From CAYYWP01 sp050176585 (GTDB lineage: Bacteria; Desulfobacterota; Binatia; HRBIN30; CADEER01), in assembly GCA_050176585.1 (NCBI GenBank), contig JBFXHX010000001.1, positions 186,001 to 250,000 on the forward strand: a stretch of DNA of 64,000 bases, read 5' to 3'. Position numbers and translations under genes: made by a program. The notes under the pieces are model-generated. The model worked only from the letters and a program-made list of their open reading frames with translations, did not search any database and was not told the DNA's origin. Below, piece after piece: positions 26,901-35,127 of the stretch. Positions within the stretch are counted from its first letter, which is position 1; each line of letters starts with the position of its first letter.

Positions 26901-26938
26901 CGTTCTATCCCTCGCGTGCGCGCGCTACTCTATTGCGC

Positions 26939-27406
26939 ATGGCGCGCTGGCGCTTGGCATTGATCGCATTCGCGGCACTCGCCGCCGCGTGTGACCGCCG
27001 CGAGCCGCGGCCGCGCTTCCTGCTATCCAGCCCAAGCGGCGCGCCCGGTGTAGCGAAAGTGCCTGCCGACCAGGCGCTCGCCCCGGACCAGAACATCCGG
27101 GCGCATGAGGTTGCCCGCGGCGCGCACAGCAGCGTATCCGTCGTGCAGGTGCGCGATCGCGAGCAGCCGCACGTGCATACGCGGTACGACCTCACCGTCG
27201 TGGTCGCAGAAGGCCACGGGACGTTATGGCTGCAGGGGCGCCCGCAGAAGATGCGCCCCGGCGACGCGGTCTTCATCCCGAAGGGCACGCCGCACTACTT
27301 CGTCAACGAGGGGAACACACCGGCGGTGGCGATGATCGTCTTCGCTCCGCCGTTCGACGGACCGGACCCGGGGCCAGTCGAGACTCCGCGAGCCGCGCCG
27401 CCATAG
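26939..27406 (+). CDS. Cupin-domain lipoprotein
   Basis: 155 residues from the ATG at 26939. The signal peptide MARWRLALIAFAALAAAC has a lipobox ending at Cys18, so it is probably a lipoprotein facing the periplasm. A single cupin domain follows, with metal-binding motif 1 in EQPHVHTRYDLTVVVAEG and motif 2 in PGDAVFIPKGTPHYFVNEG. No substrate can be assigned. It starts 38 bp after polB and precedes the cobalamin adenosyltransferase. Confidence 0.82.
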   Translation: MARWRLALIAFAALAAACDRREPRPRFLLSSPSGAPGVAKVPADQALAPDQNIRAHEVARGAHSSVSVVQVRDREQPHVHTRYDLTVVVAEGHGTLWLQGRPQKMRPGDAVFIPKGTPHYFVNEGNTPAVAMIVFAPPFDGPDPGPVETPRAAPP

Positions 27407-27481
27407 GCGAACCGCGCACTTCGTGCGGCGCTTACGCAGGGCATGACAGCGCTGTGCCATGTGCTAGACGTCGCTGCAGTC

Positions 27482-28138
27482 ATGGCCATCAACATCACGC
27501 GCGTGTACACGCGTACGGGTGATCGCGGGACCACCGCGCTCGTAGGCGGTGAACGGGTCGCGAAAGACTCCCGCCGGGTGGAGTGCTACGGCGCGATCGA
27601 CGAGCTCAACGCGGTTCTCGGGCTGGTGCGGAGCGTGAACGCCACCGCGGCGCCGGGCGCCGCGCGCGCCCGCTTGGACGAGATCCTGAAACGGCTGCAG
27701 AACGAGCTGTTCGATCTCGGCAGCGAGCTGGCGACGCCGCCCCAGGCCGAATACGAGGCCATGTTCAAAGTCGGCACGGAGGACGTGCGGGCGCTCGAAG
27801 CGTTGATGGACGATTGCCAGCAGGATCTCGAGCCGCTCCAATCTTTCGTTCTTCCCGGCGGTGGCCTGGTCAGTGCGTTCCTCCACCAGGCGCGCACGGT
27901 GTGCCGGCGCGCCGAGCGGGAGATCATCCGGCTCAGCCGGGAGGAGACCATCGGCGACCAGATCATCCCGTATATCAATCGCCTGAGCGATCTGCTGTTC
28001 GTGCTGTCGCGTTGGATCGCGAAGCAGAGCGGCGAAGGCGAATATCTGTGGGAAAGGGGATTGCGGAATCGAGCGAGGCCCGCGGCGGCCCGTCGGCGGG
28101 CGCGCGGGAACGAGGCGAAGACCCGGGGCGACCGCTGA
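27482..28138 (+). CDS. ATP:cob(I)alamin adenosyltransferase (PduO type)
   Basis: Transfers the adenosyl group of ATP to cob(I)alamin to make coenzyme B12; cytoplasmic trimer. The 218 residues show TRTGDRGTTALVGGERV near the start (ATP-binding loop), ECYGAIDELNAVLG, ARTVCRRAEREIIRLS and PYINRLSDLLFVLSRW, all diagnostic of PF01923 enzymes. The basic C-terminal tail after ~200 is extra. The ATG at 27482 is chosen over an upstream frame start at 27443. It implies the host has or imports cobalamin and uses an adenosylcobalamin enzyme elsewhere. Confidence 0.94.
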   Translation: MAINITRVYTRTGDRGTTALVGGERVAKDSRRVECYGAIDELNAVLGLVRSVNATAAPGAARARLDEILKRLQNELFDLGSELATPPQAEYEAMFKVGTEDVRALEALMDDCQQDLEPLQSFVLPGGGLVSAFLHQARTVCRRAEREIIRLSREETIGDQIIPYINRLSDLLFVLSRWIAKQSGEGEYLWERGLRNRARPAAARRRARGNEAKTRGDR

Positions 28139-28176
28139 GCGCGGGTCCCGAGCGCTGCGAAGAAGGAGTCGACGCC

Positions 28177-28854
28177 GTGAGCTTGTATCTGAAGCAGCTG
28201 TTGATCGGGCCCATGCAGAATTTCGTCTATTTGATCGGCGACAGCGCGACGCGCCGAGCGGTTGCGGTCGATCCGGCGTGGGACATCGATGTGATCCGCA
28301 ACACGTTGGCGGCCGATGACATGACGCTGGAGGGCGCGCTCATCACGCACTTCCACCCCGACCACCTCGGCGGCGATTTGATGGGATATCACATCGCCGG
28401 TGTGAGCGAGCTCCTCGCGCGCGGCGAGAAGATCAAAGTGTACGTCCACAAGAACGAGGCCGACTATGTGCCGCGCGTGAGCGGGTTGTCGAAATCCGAC
28501 CTGTCGCTCTGTGAGAGCGGCGATGAGCTCGTCTTGGGCGAGCAGCGCATCCGCTTCCTGCATACGCCCGGGCACACTCCGGGCTCGCAGTGTTTTCTGG
28601 TCGGCCAGAGCCTCGTCTCCGGGGATACGCTGTTCATTGGCAGCTGCGGCCGCGTCGACCTGCCCGGCAGTGACCCGACGCAAATGTACGACAGCTTGAC
28701 CAACAAGCTGCGCGCGCTGCCCGACGATACGGTGCTCTATCCCGGTCACGATTACGCCGACCGCCCGAGCTCCACGATCGGCGAGGAAAAACGGCACAAT
28801 CTCTGCCTGCGCGCCAGCCGGCTCGAAGACTTCCTCGGCATGATGGGCTACTGA
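28177..28854 (+). CDS. Metallo-beta-lactamase-fold hydrolase, glyoxalase II/ETHE1-like
   Basis: 225 residues from a GTG at 28177 preceded by an AAGGAG site. The di-metal motif THFHPDHLGG, the second His in HTPGHTPGSQC, Asp in VSGDTLFIGSCGR and His in LYPGHDYA are complete. The family contains glyoxalase II and persulfide dioxygenases. GSCGRVDLPGSDP and the C-terminal half resemble the ETHE1/persulfide dioxygenase side, so sulfur metabolism is one option. It lies 38 bp after the cobalamin adenosyltransferase gene. Confidence 0.85.
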   Translation: MSLYLKQLLIGPMQNFVYLIGDSATRRAVAVDPAWDIDVIRNTLAADDMTLEGALITHFHPDHLGGDLMGYHIAGVSELLARGEKIKVYVHKNEADYVPRVSGLSKSDLSLCESGDELVLGEQRIRFLHTPGHTPGSQCFLVGQSLVSGDTLFIGSCGRVDLPGSDPTQMYDSLTNKLRALPDDTVLYPGHDYADRPSSTIGEEKRHNLCLRASRLEDFLGMMGY

Positions 28855-28971
28855 CGCGGCGCGGCATGTGCGGCGGAGGTGGGCACCGGCGCCGGTCGGA
28901 TCCGTGCTACCCGTCCTGTGGCCGCGGTTTCTTAATGCGCCAGCGCTTCGCCTGCAGGTGAGCGCCCTATC

Positions 28972-29334
28972 ATGCCGCTGCTCTTCGCCTACGGGACGCT
29001 CATCGATCCGGTGCAGCGTGCAGCGGTGTTGCAGGGCGCGCCCTCACATGTGCTCGGCACCGGCACCGTGTGCGGCGCATTGTACGACCTTGGCGCGTAC
29101 CCCGCTCTGGTCGAAGGCGGCGCAAGCGGTCGGGTACCCGGTGTGCTGATCGAGTTGCCGGATGCGAGCGCGCTCGCACGACTCGACGAGTACGAAGGCG
29201 TCGCCGAGAACCTCTACCGGCGAAGTCGGGCGCCGGTCCGTCTCGAAGATGGCCATCAGATGGAGGCGTGGGTGTATTGGTATTGCGGCTCGGTGGAGGG
29301 ATTGCAGCGCATCGACGTGTGGCGCCCGGCGTGA
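28972..29334 (+). CDS. Gamma-glutamylcyclotransferase/AIG2-like protein
   Basis: 120 residues with the AIG2/GGCT fold: the substrate loop FAYGTLIDP at the start, the probable catalytic Glu in ALARLDEYEGV, and ENLYRRSRAPVRL after it. Related enzymes release 5-oxoproline from gamma-glutamyl amines or peptides. Actual substrate unknown. The gene is single, between the MBL hydrolase and a convergent lipoprotein gene. Confidence 0.85.
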   Translation: MPLLFAYGTLIDPVQRAAVLQGAPSHVLGTGTVCGALYDLGAYPALVEGGASGRVPGVLIELPDASALARLDEYEGVAENLYRRSRAPVRLEDGHQMEAWVYWYCGSVEGLQRIDVWRPA

Positions 29335-29437
29335 GGCCTCCGTGTAGCCGCGGCGATACACGCGCGCCGCGATGCGCGTAGGGTCGCCATATCCCGTCGA
29401 GCCACTGGCGTCTCCGCCCGATGAGTCGTGTCCCTAT

Positions 29438-30853
29438 CTATTGCGACTTGCCCGCTGTGCTCCCGAGCTGCTCCGCGAGCACCGCTCCGATGCGTTGGGC
29501 GTCGTCCTCGCGATAGACGAACAGCCCGTGACCGTTGAAACCGCTCATCGAGTGCATGAGGCTGGTCCCGCACTGTTCGCCGAAGAACCAGCAGGCGTAG
29601 TCGGGAGAAAAGGCCTCGTGGCCGCCGGTGTTGTGGCCGATCTCGTGCGCCACCAGCGACTGTTGGTGGAAGGCGGTGCCGCGAAAGCGGGGACTGGGGA
29701 CGATCTGCGAGACGGCATGGTGGCAGAGGAAGGAGATGCCTGAGTCGAAGCAGTACGGGCCGTAGTAGTTGAGACCACCCACTCCCGCGGCCAGGCCCGC
29801 GCCGGGCAGCAGATCGCGGCCGGAGAGGAAGTGGACGGCGCTCGACTCACCGGCGGTATGCGGCGGGCCGCAGCAGGGCGGCGAGGACTGATGGCTCATC
29901 GATATCGATTGCTCGAGCAGCTGTTGCCGTTGCGAGGAGTCGGGCCCGCCCGCCGTCCATACCTCGAGCCGGTCGATGCGCACGCGCGCTTGGAAGATGC
30001 CGAAGCCGCCGTCGAAGTCGTTGTCGCACCGGGCCCACGCATTGTTGGCGTTGGCCTCTGGCTCGACGCAGTTGTAGAGCCAGTCAACAGCGTTCAGCAG
30101 CGTTTCCTGCTTGAGCCAGAACGGCATCACCGAGTCCAGCGGATAGGCGCGAAAGAGCGCCGCATCGCCGTCGGCGACGATGGAAAGGACGAGTGGGGAG
30201 GGCGGCGGCGCGGGCCCGGGCGTCGGCCCCATACCCGGGTCGTCGTTCACGAACACGTCGCTGCCGAGTGCGTCGCGGGCGTTGTAGACGACGTGATCGT
30301 ACCTTCTGAGCAGGCGGCGCCGCGTGTCCGGCTCGACGTCGCGCAGCCGAAGCTGCGGCTCTAGCGGCTCGATGAATGACCAACCTTCGGGAGCCACCAG
30401 CATGCTGCCCTCGATGGCGGAGTCGGTCACCGTGAAGACCGCGACACCTCCCCCGCGGGCGATGCCCTGATAGGTCGAAGGAGGCGGCAACGGCACAGTC
30501 GAGCCGCTTCCCGCCTCTGCGTCCTTGAGGACGAACTCGGTCAGCTCCGGAGCGCGCAGATTGCGTAAGGTCAGCTCCAGCTCGCGCTCGGCGAGCCCAC
30601 CGCCTTGCCGCGCGGCCGGCAGCCGGATCCGCTGCCCGGCCCGCACCGCGGCTGCCAGTGCCGGCGTGTCCAGGCGGACCGCGGTGAACGTGCCGAAGTC
30701 GTTTAGCGCCTCCTTGAGAATGCGCTCGTCGTTATCGCTCGGGTCTTCGCCATTGCCACAAGCGAGCGGCGACGAGCCGAGCGCACACCCGAGGACGAGG
30801 ACCAGCCCCTTTTTGAAGAACGTTCCAACTCTTGATCGTTCATTCCGCAGCAT
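29438..30853 (-). CDS. Zinc-metalloprotease-like lipoprotein (metzincin-like)
   Basis: 471 residues. The lipoprotein signal has a lipobox ending at C32 (SSPLAC). After a long N-terminal region and a Pro-rich linker (PTPGPAPPPSP) comes a C-terminal domain with HEIGHNTGGHE at 403-413 and a Met-turn-like SLMHSM about 30 residues later. This resembles metzincins (HExxHxxGxxH), but the third ligand position is Glu413, with His412 one residue early. It may be an active variant or a degenerate enzyme. At least eight Cys in the C-terminal half suggest disulfides. Substrate unknown; the location is probably the outer membrane or periplasm. Confidence 0.7.
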   Translation of the reverse strand: MLRNERSRVGTFFKKGLVLVLGCALGSSPLACGNGEDPSDNDERILKEALNDFGTFTAVRLDTPALAAAVRAGQRIRLPAARQGGGLAERELELTLRNLRAPELTEFVLKDAEAGSGSTVPLPPPSTYQGIARGGGVAVFTVTDSAIEGSMLVAPEGWSFIEPLEPQLRLRDVEPDTRRRLLRRYDHVVYNARDALGSDVFVNDDPGMGPTPGPAPPPSPLVLSIVADGDAALFRAYPLDSVMPFWLKQETLLNAVDWLYNCVEPEANANNAWARCDNDFDGGFGIFQARVRIDRLEVWTAGGPDSSQRQQLLEQSISMSHQSSPPCCGPPHTAGESSAVHFLSGRDLLPGAGLAAGVGGLNYYGPYCFDSGISFLCHHAVSQIVPSPRFRGTAFHQQSLVAHEIGHNTGGHEAFSPDYACWFFGEQCGTSLMHSMSGFNGHGLFVYREDDAQRIGAVLAEQLGSTAGKSQ

Positions 30854-31066
30854 CGCCGAACCTCCCCGGCCCAGAGCGCAAAAGGGCCGCGGGAACGCAA
30901 ACGCTGCGGCGAGACTCAGCAGGCGATGCGGTGACGGGTGCTATCGTAACGGCAGTGCGCGTCTGATTGTCGCGCCCGCCGCGGAGATCACTGCGCGACG
31001 CCATGCGGCCAGAGGTGCCGCGGCTACATCGGGAGGGACGTCCGTCTGCGACGAGCGCTATGCCGA

Positions 31067-32143
31067 TCACAACAGCGCGAGCTGATCTCCCGCGCGAGGC
31101 GGGCGGCGAAACGCATCAGCGGAGAGCGGTGGCAGCGGTTGGTCGAGGCCGCGCCGCCGCGCCGCGAGCGCGAACAGATCGCGAATCTGCGCGGCGTACT
31201 GTCCGCACCCGCGCATGCGGCGGCCGAACCGCGTATCGTTCAAGTTCCCGGCGCGGCATTCGCGAATGCGGCCGAGAATGCGGATGGCCCGGTCCGGGTA
31301 GTGGCGCTCGATCCAATCGCGGAACAGTTGGTCGAGAGGGGAAGCGAGGCGCAGGAGTGTCCACGCGGCGCTGCGCGCTCCCGCTTCGGCGGCGCGTTGC
31401 AGGATGGCGGGAATCTCGTGATCGTTGAGGCCTGGGATCACTGGCGCGGTCATCACCGCGACGGAAATGCCGGCGGCGGCAAGGGTGGAGATCGCCTGCA
31501 GGCGGCGCTCCGGCGTGGCTGCGCGAGGCTCCATGCGGCGGGCGAGCTCGTTGTCGAGCGTCGTGACGCTCACGTATACCCGCGCCGCTCCAAATCGAGC
31601 GAGCTCGCCCAGCAGATCCACATCGCGCGTCACCAGCGCGGACTTGGTCACGATGCTGACCGGATTGCGGAACTCTGCGAACACCTCCAAGCAGGCACGC
31701 GTCAGCCCGAGCCGACGCTCCACCGGCTGGTAGCAGTCGGTGTTGCCCGAAAGCGCGACCGTCTGCGGCGTCCAGCGCGGGGAGGCGAAGGTCTCGCGGA
31801 GCAGCGCCGCGACATCCATCTTGACCAGCAGCTTGCGTTCGAAGTCGAGCCCGGCGCTGAAGCCGAGGTATTCATGCGAGGGCCGCGCGTAGCAGTAGAT
31901 GCAGCCGTGCTCACAGCCGCGATACGGGTTCAGGCTGAAGCGAAACGCCAGATCGGGGCTGTCGTTCTCGGCGAGCGCGCTCTTGCTCGCGTCGCGATAC
32001 AGCTCGGTGGGCGTGCGGGGCGCGCCCCCTTCGAGCTCTGCTCCGCTCTCCTGGTCCGCTTCATCGCACTCGATGTGGAGCGGTTCGTAGCGGTTCGGCG
32101 GGTTCAGCCGGGTGCCGCGGCCCTCCAGCGGTGGCTTGGACAT
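31067..32143 (-). CDS. Radical SAM protein, PA0069 family
   Basis: 358 residues with the 4Fe-4S cluster motif CxxxCxxC in YRGCEHGCIYCYAR. LSGNTDCYQPVERRLGLTR, VTKSALVTRDVDLLGEL and VSVTTLDNELARRMEPRAA follow, as in the PA0069/Rv2578c group. Related to spore-photoproduct-lyase-like proteins; the reaction is unknown. The ATG at 32143 has an AGAAGG site; an ATG at 32170 would add nine residues. The gene stands alone, and the next gene upstream on its strand is 262 bp away. Confidence 0.87.
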   Translation of the reverse strand: MSKPPLEGRGTRLNPPNRYEPLHIECDEADQESGAELEGGAPRTPTELYRDASKSALAENDSPDLAFRFSLNPYRGCEHGCIYCYARPSHEYLGFSAGLDFERKLLVKMDVAALLRETFASPRWTPQTVALSGNTDCYQPVERRLGLTRACLEVFAEFRNPVSIVTKSALVTRDVDLLGELARFGAARVYVSVTTLDNELARRMEPRAATPERRLQAISTLAAAGISVAVMTAPVIPGLNDHEIPAILQRAAEAGARSAAWTLLRLASPLDQLFRDWIERHYPDRAIRILGRIRECRAGNLNDTRFGRRMRGCGQYAAQIRDLFALAARRRGLDQPLPPLSADAFRRPPRAGDQLALL

Positions 32144-32405
32144 GGCAACTTTCGCCTTCTGTTCTCTCATGCTTTCGGCGTTTGGGCAAGTGGTCCGACC
32201 CGGTTCGATGAGCGCGTAAACGGCCATACAGGAGCCGAGCCCGCGCCGGCGCCGCGGATTCGGTGGCACACCGAGTCGTCCGTCCCGGTGTATTCCAACG
32301 CAGGGTGGGGTGAGCGCGGGGTATTAGACGGACGAACACGCGGATTGCACACGGCGCTGCAGGGTCGCGTGCCGCGCGGGCCCAGTTCTCTGTCCGGGGC
32401 CGGAC

Positions 32406-32966
32406 TTATGTCGCCGGTCTATGCCAGGACGCGGCGAGTCGCACGCGCTGCGTGAGCAGGAACCAGAGCAGGAACGGCAGTGCTGCATAGCCGACCAGCC
32501 CGTAGAACGCATAGAAGATGTCGATCACGCGGTTGATGCGCCGCATCCACAGCTGCCCGAGCCGCGCCTGCGGCATGCCGGTCATATACGGTCCGAGGAC
32601 CGCCAGCCCGACGTGGAAGACGAACAGGACGGCGAGGCCAATCGCCGCGGCGCGCAAGCGGCGCCGGGCCGGCAGACCCGAAGTCGCGCCGAGCAATGCG
32701 CAAAACGGTATGACGCCCGAGAACAGCTCGCGGGGCTGGAAGGGCATCATGACTTCGGTCTGGTCGCGTCGCATCACGACATCCAACCCGCGGGGCGTCG
32801 GCTGCGTACGCACGACGTGAAATCCGCTGGTCACCCGCATCAAGGGGTTGGCGACCGCCACCACCGCGCGCCCGTAGGCATCGCCCAGGCCGGCAAACGA
32901 CCACAGCGCGAAGAAGAGCGCCGCCAGTGCGAAGAATCTAAGCAGAAACCCGGTTGACGGCCGCAC
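32406..32966 (-). CDS. Exosortase H-associated membrane protein
   Basis: 186 residues with an N-terminal hydrophobic helix (FLLRFFALAALFFALWSF), a periplasmic stretch (about 35-90) and several C-terminal helices ending QRVRLAASWHRPAT. Its gene overlaps the exosortase gene by 29 bp and follows it. Small partner proteins of this layout commonly accompany XrtH. The partner probably assists in sorting at the inner membrane, but its biochemistry is unknown. Confidence 0.78.
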   Translation of the reverse strand: MRPSTGFLLRFFALAALFFALWSFAGLGDAYGRAVVAVANPLMRVTSGFHVVRTQPTPRGLDVVMRRDQTEVMMPFQPRELFSGVIPFCALLGATSGLPARRRLRAAAIGLAVLFVFHVGLAVLGPYMTGMPQARLGQLWMRRINRVIDIFYAFYGLVGYAALPFLLWFLLTQRVRLAASWHRPAT

Positions 32967-33477
32967 GGCGTACCTGTTCCGTCCACAGAGAGGCGAGAAA
33001 CGCCAACAGCGCGATGAATAGCCCTTGGAAGAAGTACTCGTGGAAGTAGTCGAACCACTCGGGGTACTGGCTGGCGACCAGCGTAAGCACGACCAGCCGC
33101 GCGAGGTTGATGGCCATCAGCACGGTCGCCCCCACGGCAATGCCGGCGGTGCGCTGTGCGGCGGGCGCCGGGTAAGCCAGGACGAACACGGCGTAGACGA
33201 GCAGCACGAAAACACCCGTGCACTCGTGATTGATGTCGAGCGCGGCGTACTGCGTCTTGATGATCGTGCCCTCCACCACCGCGTCGGCCGAGAACCAATT
33301 GGCCGCTGCGGCGACGGCGCTCGCCATCCCGACCTGCAGGGGGCGCATGTGCAAATGCAGGCCGCCCACGGAGAAAGCGAGGCTGGCGATGAACAGGTAG
33401 AGCGCCAGCCGGATGACGAAGCCGGAAAAGGTCGGCGCCGCGCTGTGCGGCTGAGCGGAGCGGGCGCGGCGCGCCAT
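32938..33477 (-). CDS. xrtH: Exosortase H (protein-sorting transpeptidase)
   Basis: 179-residue polytopic membrane cysteine enzyme that cuts and attaches proteins bearing a C-terminal sorting signal. The catalytic set is visible: C86 in DINHECTGVFVLLVY, R127 in MAINLARLVVLTL and H146 in FDYFHEYFFQG. The short length and associated partner gene fit XrtH, whose known targets carry IPTLxxWG-type C-termini. The ATG at 33477 is chosen; upstream extension lacks hydrophobic sequence. No protein with such a sorting tail is encoded in this window. Confidence 0.85.
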   Translation of the reverse strand: MARRARSAQPHSAAPTFSGFVIRLALYLFIASLAFSVGGLHLHMRPLQVGMASAVAAAANWFSADAVVEGTIIKTQYAALDINHECTGVFVLLVYAVFVLAYPAPAAQRTAGIAVGATVLMAINLARLVVLTLVASQYPEWFDYFHEYFFQGLFIALLAFLASLWTEQVRRAAVNRVSA

Positions 33478-33582
33478 GATCCGCCCCACCTTATCCGTTA
33501 TGCATTGCGAGTTCCACGTCGCAAACGCGCGGCGCGCACCGTCTGGTTGCAATGGGCACGGGCCATTCCTATCGTCTGCGCC

Positions 33583-33780
33583 GTGGCTACGTCCGCGCGC
33601 AGCGCCAACTGCTGTCCCATCTGTCGGGCGCCGATCGCGGGGCAGGACAATCCGCACCGGCCGTTCTGTTCGGAGCGCTGCCGGATGGTCGATCTCGGCA
33701 ACTGGGCGGCGGAGCGCTACCGGGTGCCCGAGCGAGCGCCCGAGGACGACGAGCCCGACGGCGGCGGCTCGGCGCACTGA
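33583..33780 (+). CDS. yacG: DNA gyrase inhibitor YacG
   Basis: 65 residues from a GTG. The four-Cys zinc site CPIC and CSERC is followed by the hallmark RMVDLGNWAAERYRVP. YacG binds GyrB and blocks DNA binding by gyrase in E. coli. Its stop overlaps the ATG of lpxA (TGATG), so both come from one message. Divergent from xrtH with 105 bp between starts. Confidence 0.9.
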   Translation: MATSARSANCCPICRAPIAGQDNPHRPFCSERCRMVDLGNWAAERYRVPERAPEDDEPDGGGSAH

Positions 33781-34592
33781 TGCCGATCCACTCGACCGCC
33801 CTGGTCGACCGGCGCGCCGAGATCGATCCCGCCGCGGACATCGGCGCTTTTGTCGTGATCGACGGGCCCGTCGTTGTGGGCGCGGGCACGCGCGTGTTGC
33901 CGTATGCCCACCTCAGCGGCCGGACCGAGATCGGTCGCGACAACGTAATCCACATGGGCGCCGTCATTGGTCACGCCCCACAGGACCTCGGATATCGCGA
34001 AGCGCCGACGGCGCTGCGGATCGGCGCCCGCAACATCATCCGCGAGCACGCGGAGGTCCACCGCGCCACGAAGCTCGAGCACCCGACCACCGTCGGGGAC
34101 GACAATTTTCTTTTTGCCCGTTCGCACATCGCCCACGATTGCCGGCTCGGCAACCGCATCATCGTGGCCAGCGGGGCGCTACTGGCCGGCCACGTCCAGG
34201 TCGGCGATGGCGCGAACGTCTCCGGCAACTGCGTGGTGCACCAGTTCGTTCGCATCGGGCGTTTCGCGCTGTTGCGCGGGGGATCCCGCACCAGCCGCGA
34301 TGTCCCGCCGTTCGCGCTGATGGACGGCACGCACACGGTCCGCGGCATCAACCGGGTGGGTTTGCGCCGGGCCGGGTTCGTCGCCGAGCGCATCCGCGCC
34401 ATCGAACGGGCGTATGTCGCGCTCTTCCGCACCCGCCGTAACCTGGGTGCGGCTCTGGCCGAGCTCGAGGCGGGTCCGTTGACTGACGACCTCGCCGAGC
34501 TCGTGGCGTTCATCCGCGCGTCCCGCCGTGGAGTGTGCTTCGGGCCCGCGGCACGTCACGCCGAATTCCCCGATCCGGCCGAGGACACCTAG
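33780..34592 (+). CDS. lpxA: Acyl-ACP:UDP-GlcNAc O-acyltransferase (LpxA)
   Basis: First step of lipid A synthesis; cytoplasmic trimer of left-handed beta-helices. The 270 residues show hexapeptide repeats. RNIIREHAEVHRATK and the active-site stretch SHIAHDCRLGNRIIVASGALLAGHV are typical; H119 aligns with the catalytic His125 of E. coli. The C-terminal helical part has INRVGLRRAGFVAERIRAIERAY. It is separated from other lpx genes and from fabZ, unlike the usual arrangement, and is coupled to yacG. A divergent LpxA-like O-acyltransferase is the main alternative. Confidence 0.87.
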   Translation: MPIHSTALVDRRAEIDPAADIGAFVVIDGPVVVGAGTRVLPYAHLSGRTEIGRDNVIHMGAVIGHAPQDLGYREAPTALRIGARNIIREHAEVHRATKLEHPTTVGDDNFLFARSHIAHDCRLGNRIIVASGALLAGHVQVGDGANVSGNCVVHQFVRIGRFALLRGGSRTSRDVPPFALMDGTHTVRGINRVGLRRAGFVAERIRAIERAYVALFRTRRNLGAALAELEAGPLTDDLAELVAFIRASRRGVCFGPAARHAEFPDPAEDT

Positions 34593-34664
34593 CCAGGGCA
34601 GCGCATCCGGCCCCGCCGCGCTGCCTTGCCGCTCCGGAGCGATTCGTTTAGCGTGGCGCAGTTA

Positions 34665-35120
34665 ATGAAGCGCTCTGCGAAGTTCGGCATCGGCGCATGT
34701 CTGCTGGTGGCGGCTATCGGCTATCTCATGGTGGCCGGGCTGCAGACCTCCTCGAGCTACTATTTCACCATCGGCGAGTTTCTGCCCCAGCGCGATCGTT
34801 TCGCTGGCCAAGGGGTGCGCATCGCCGGGCGCGTCAATGAGGGCTCGCTGCGCAAACACACCTCCGTCCAGGGCACGAGCCTGGAGTTCGCCATCGGCGA
34901 CTTCGCCGGACCCGACCGCCAGCCGCTCGCGGGCACGCTTCCAGTGACCTACGTCGGAGTGGTGCCGGACATGTTCGCCGAGGGCCGTGACGTGATCATC
35001 GAGGGCCGATATGTGGACGGCGTCCTGCGGGCCCAGACGATCATGACCAGCTGCCCGTCCAAGTACGAGCCCGATGTCGGCGAGGAGGCCGGCGCGCCGC
35101 AGCAAGCGGCGCAGCGCTGA
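34665..35120 (+). CDS. ccmE: Cytochrome c maturation heme chaperone CcmE, Cys type
   Basis: 151-residue periplasmic, membrane-anchored heme carrier: one N-terminal helix, then the CcmE beta-barrel with VRIAGRVNEGSL, VTYVGVVPDMFAEGRDVIIEGRY. Most CcmE proteins bind heme covalently through His in HxxxY. Here the site is C130-P-S-K-Y134 (MTSCPSKYEP), the CxxxY variant known from Desulfovibrio and archaea. The ATG at 34665 is preferred to an upstream start. ccmF begins 7 bp later. Confidence 0.92.
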   Translation: MKRSAKFGIGACLLVAAIGYLMVAGLQTSSSYYFTIGEFLPQRDRFAGQGVRIAGRVNEGSLRKHTSVQGTSLEFAIGDFAGPDRQPLAGTLPVTYVGVVPDMFAEGRDVIIEGRYVDGVLRAQTIMTSCPSKYEPDVGEEAGAPQQAAQR

Positions 35121-35127
35121 CCGGCAT

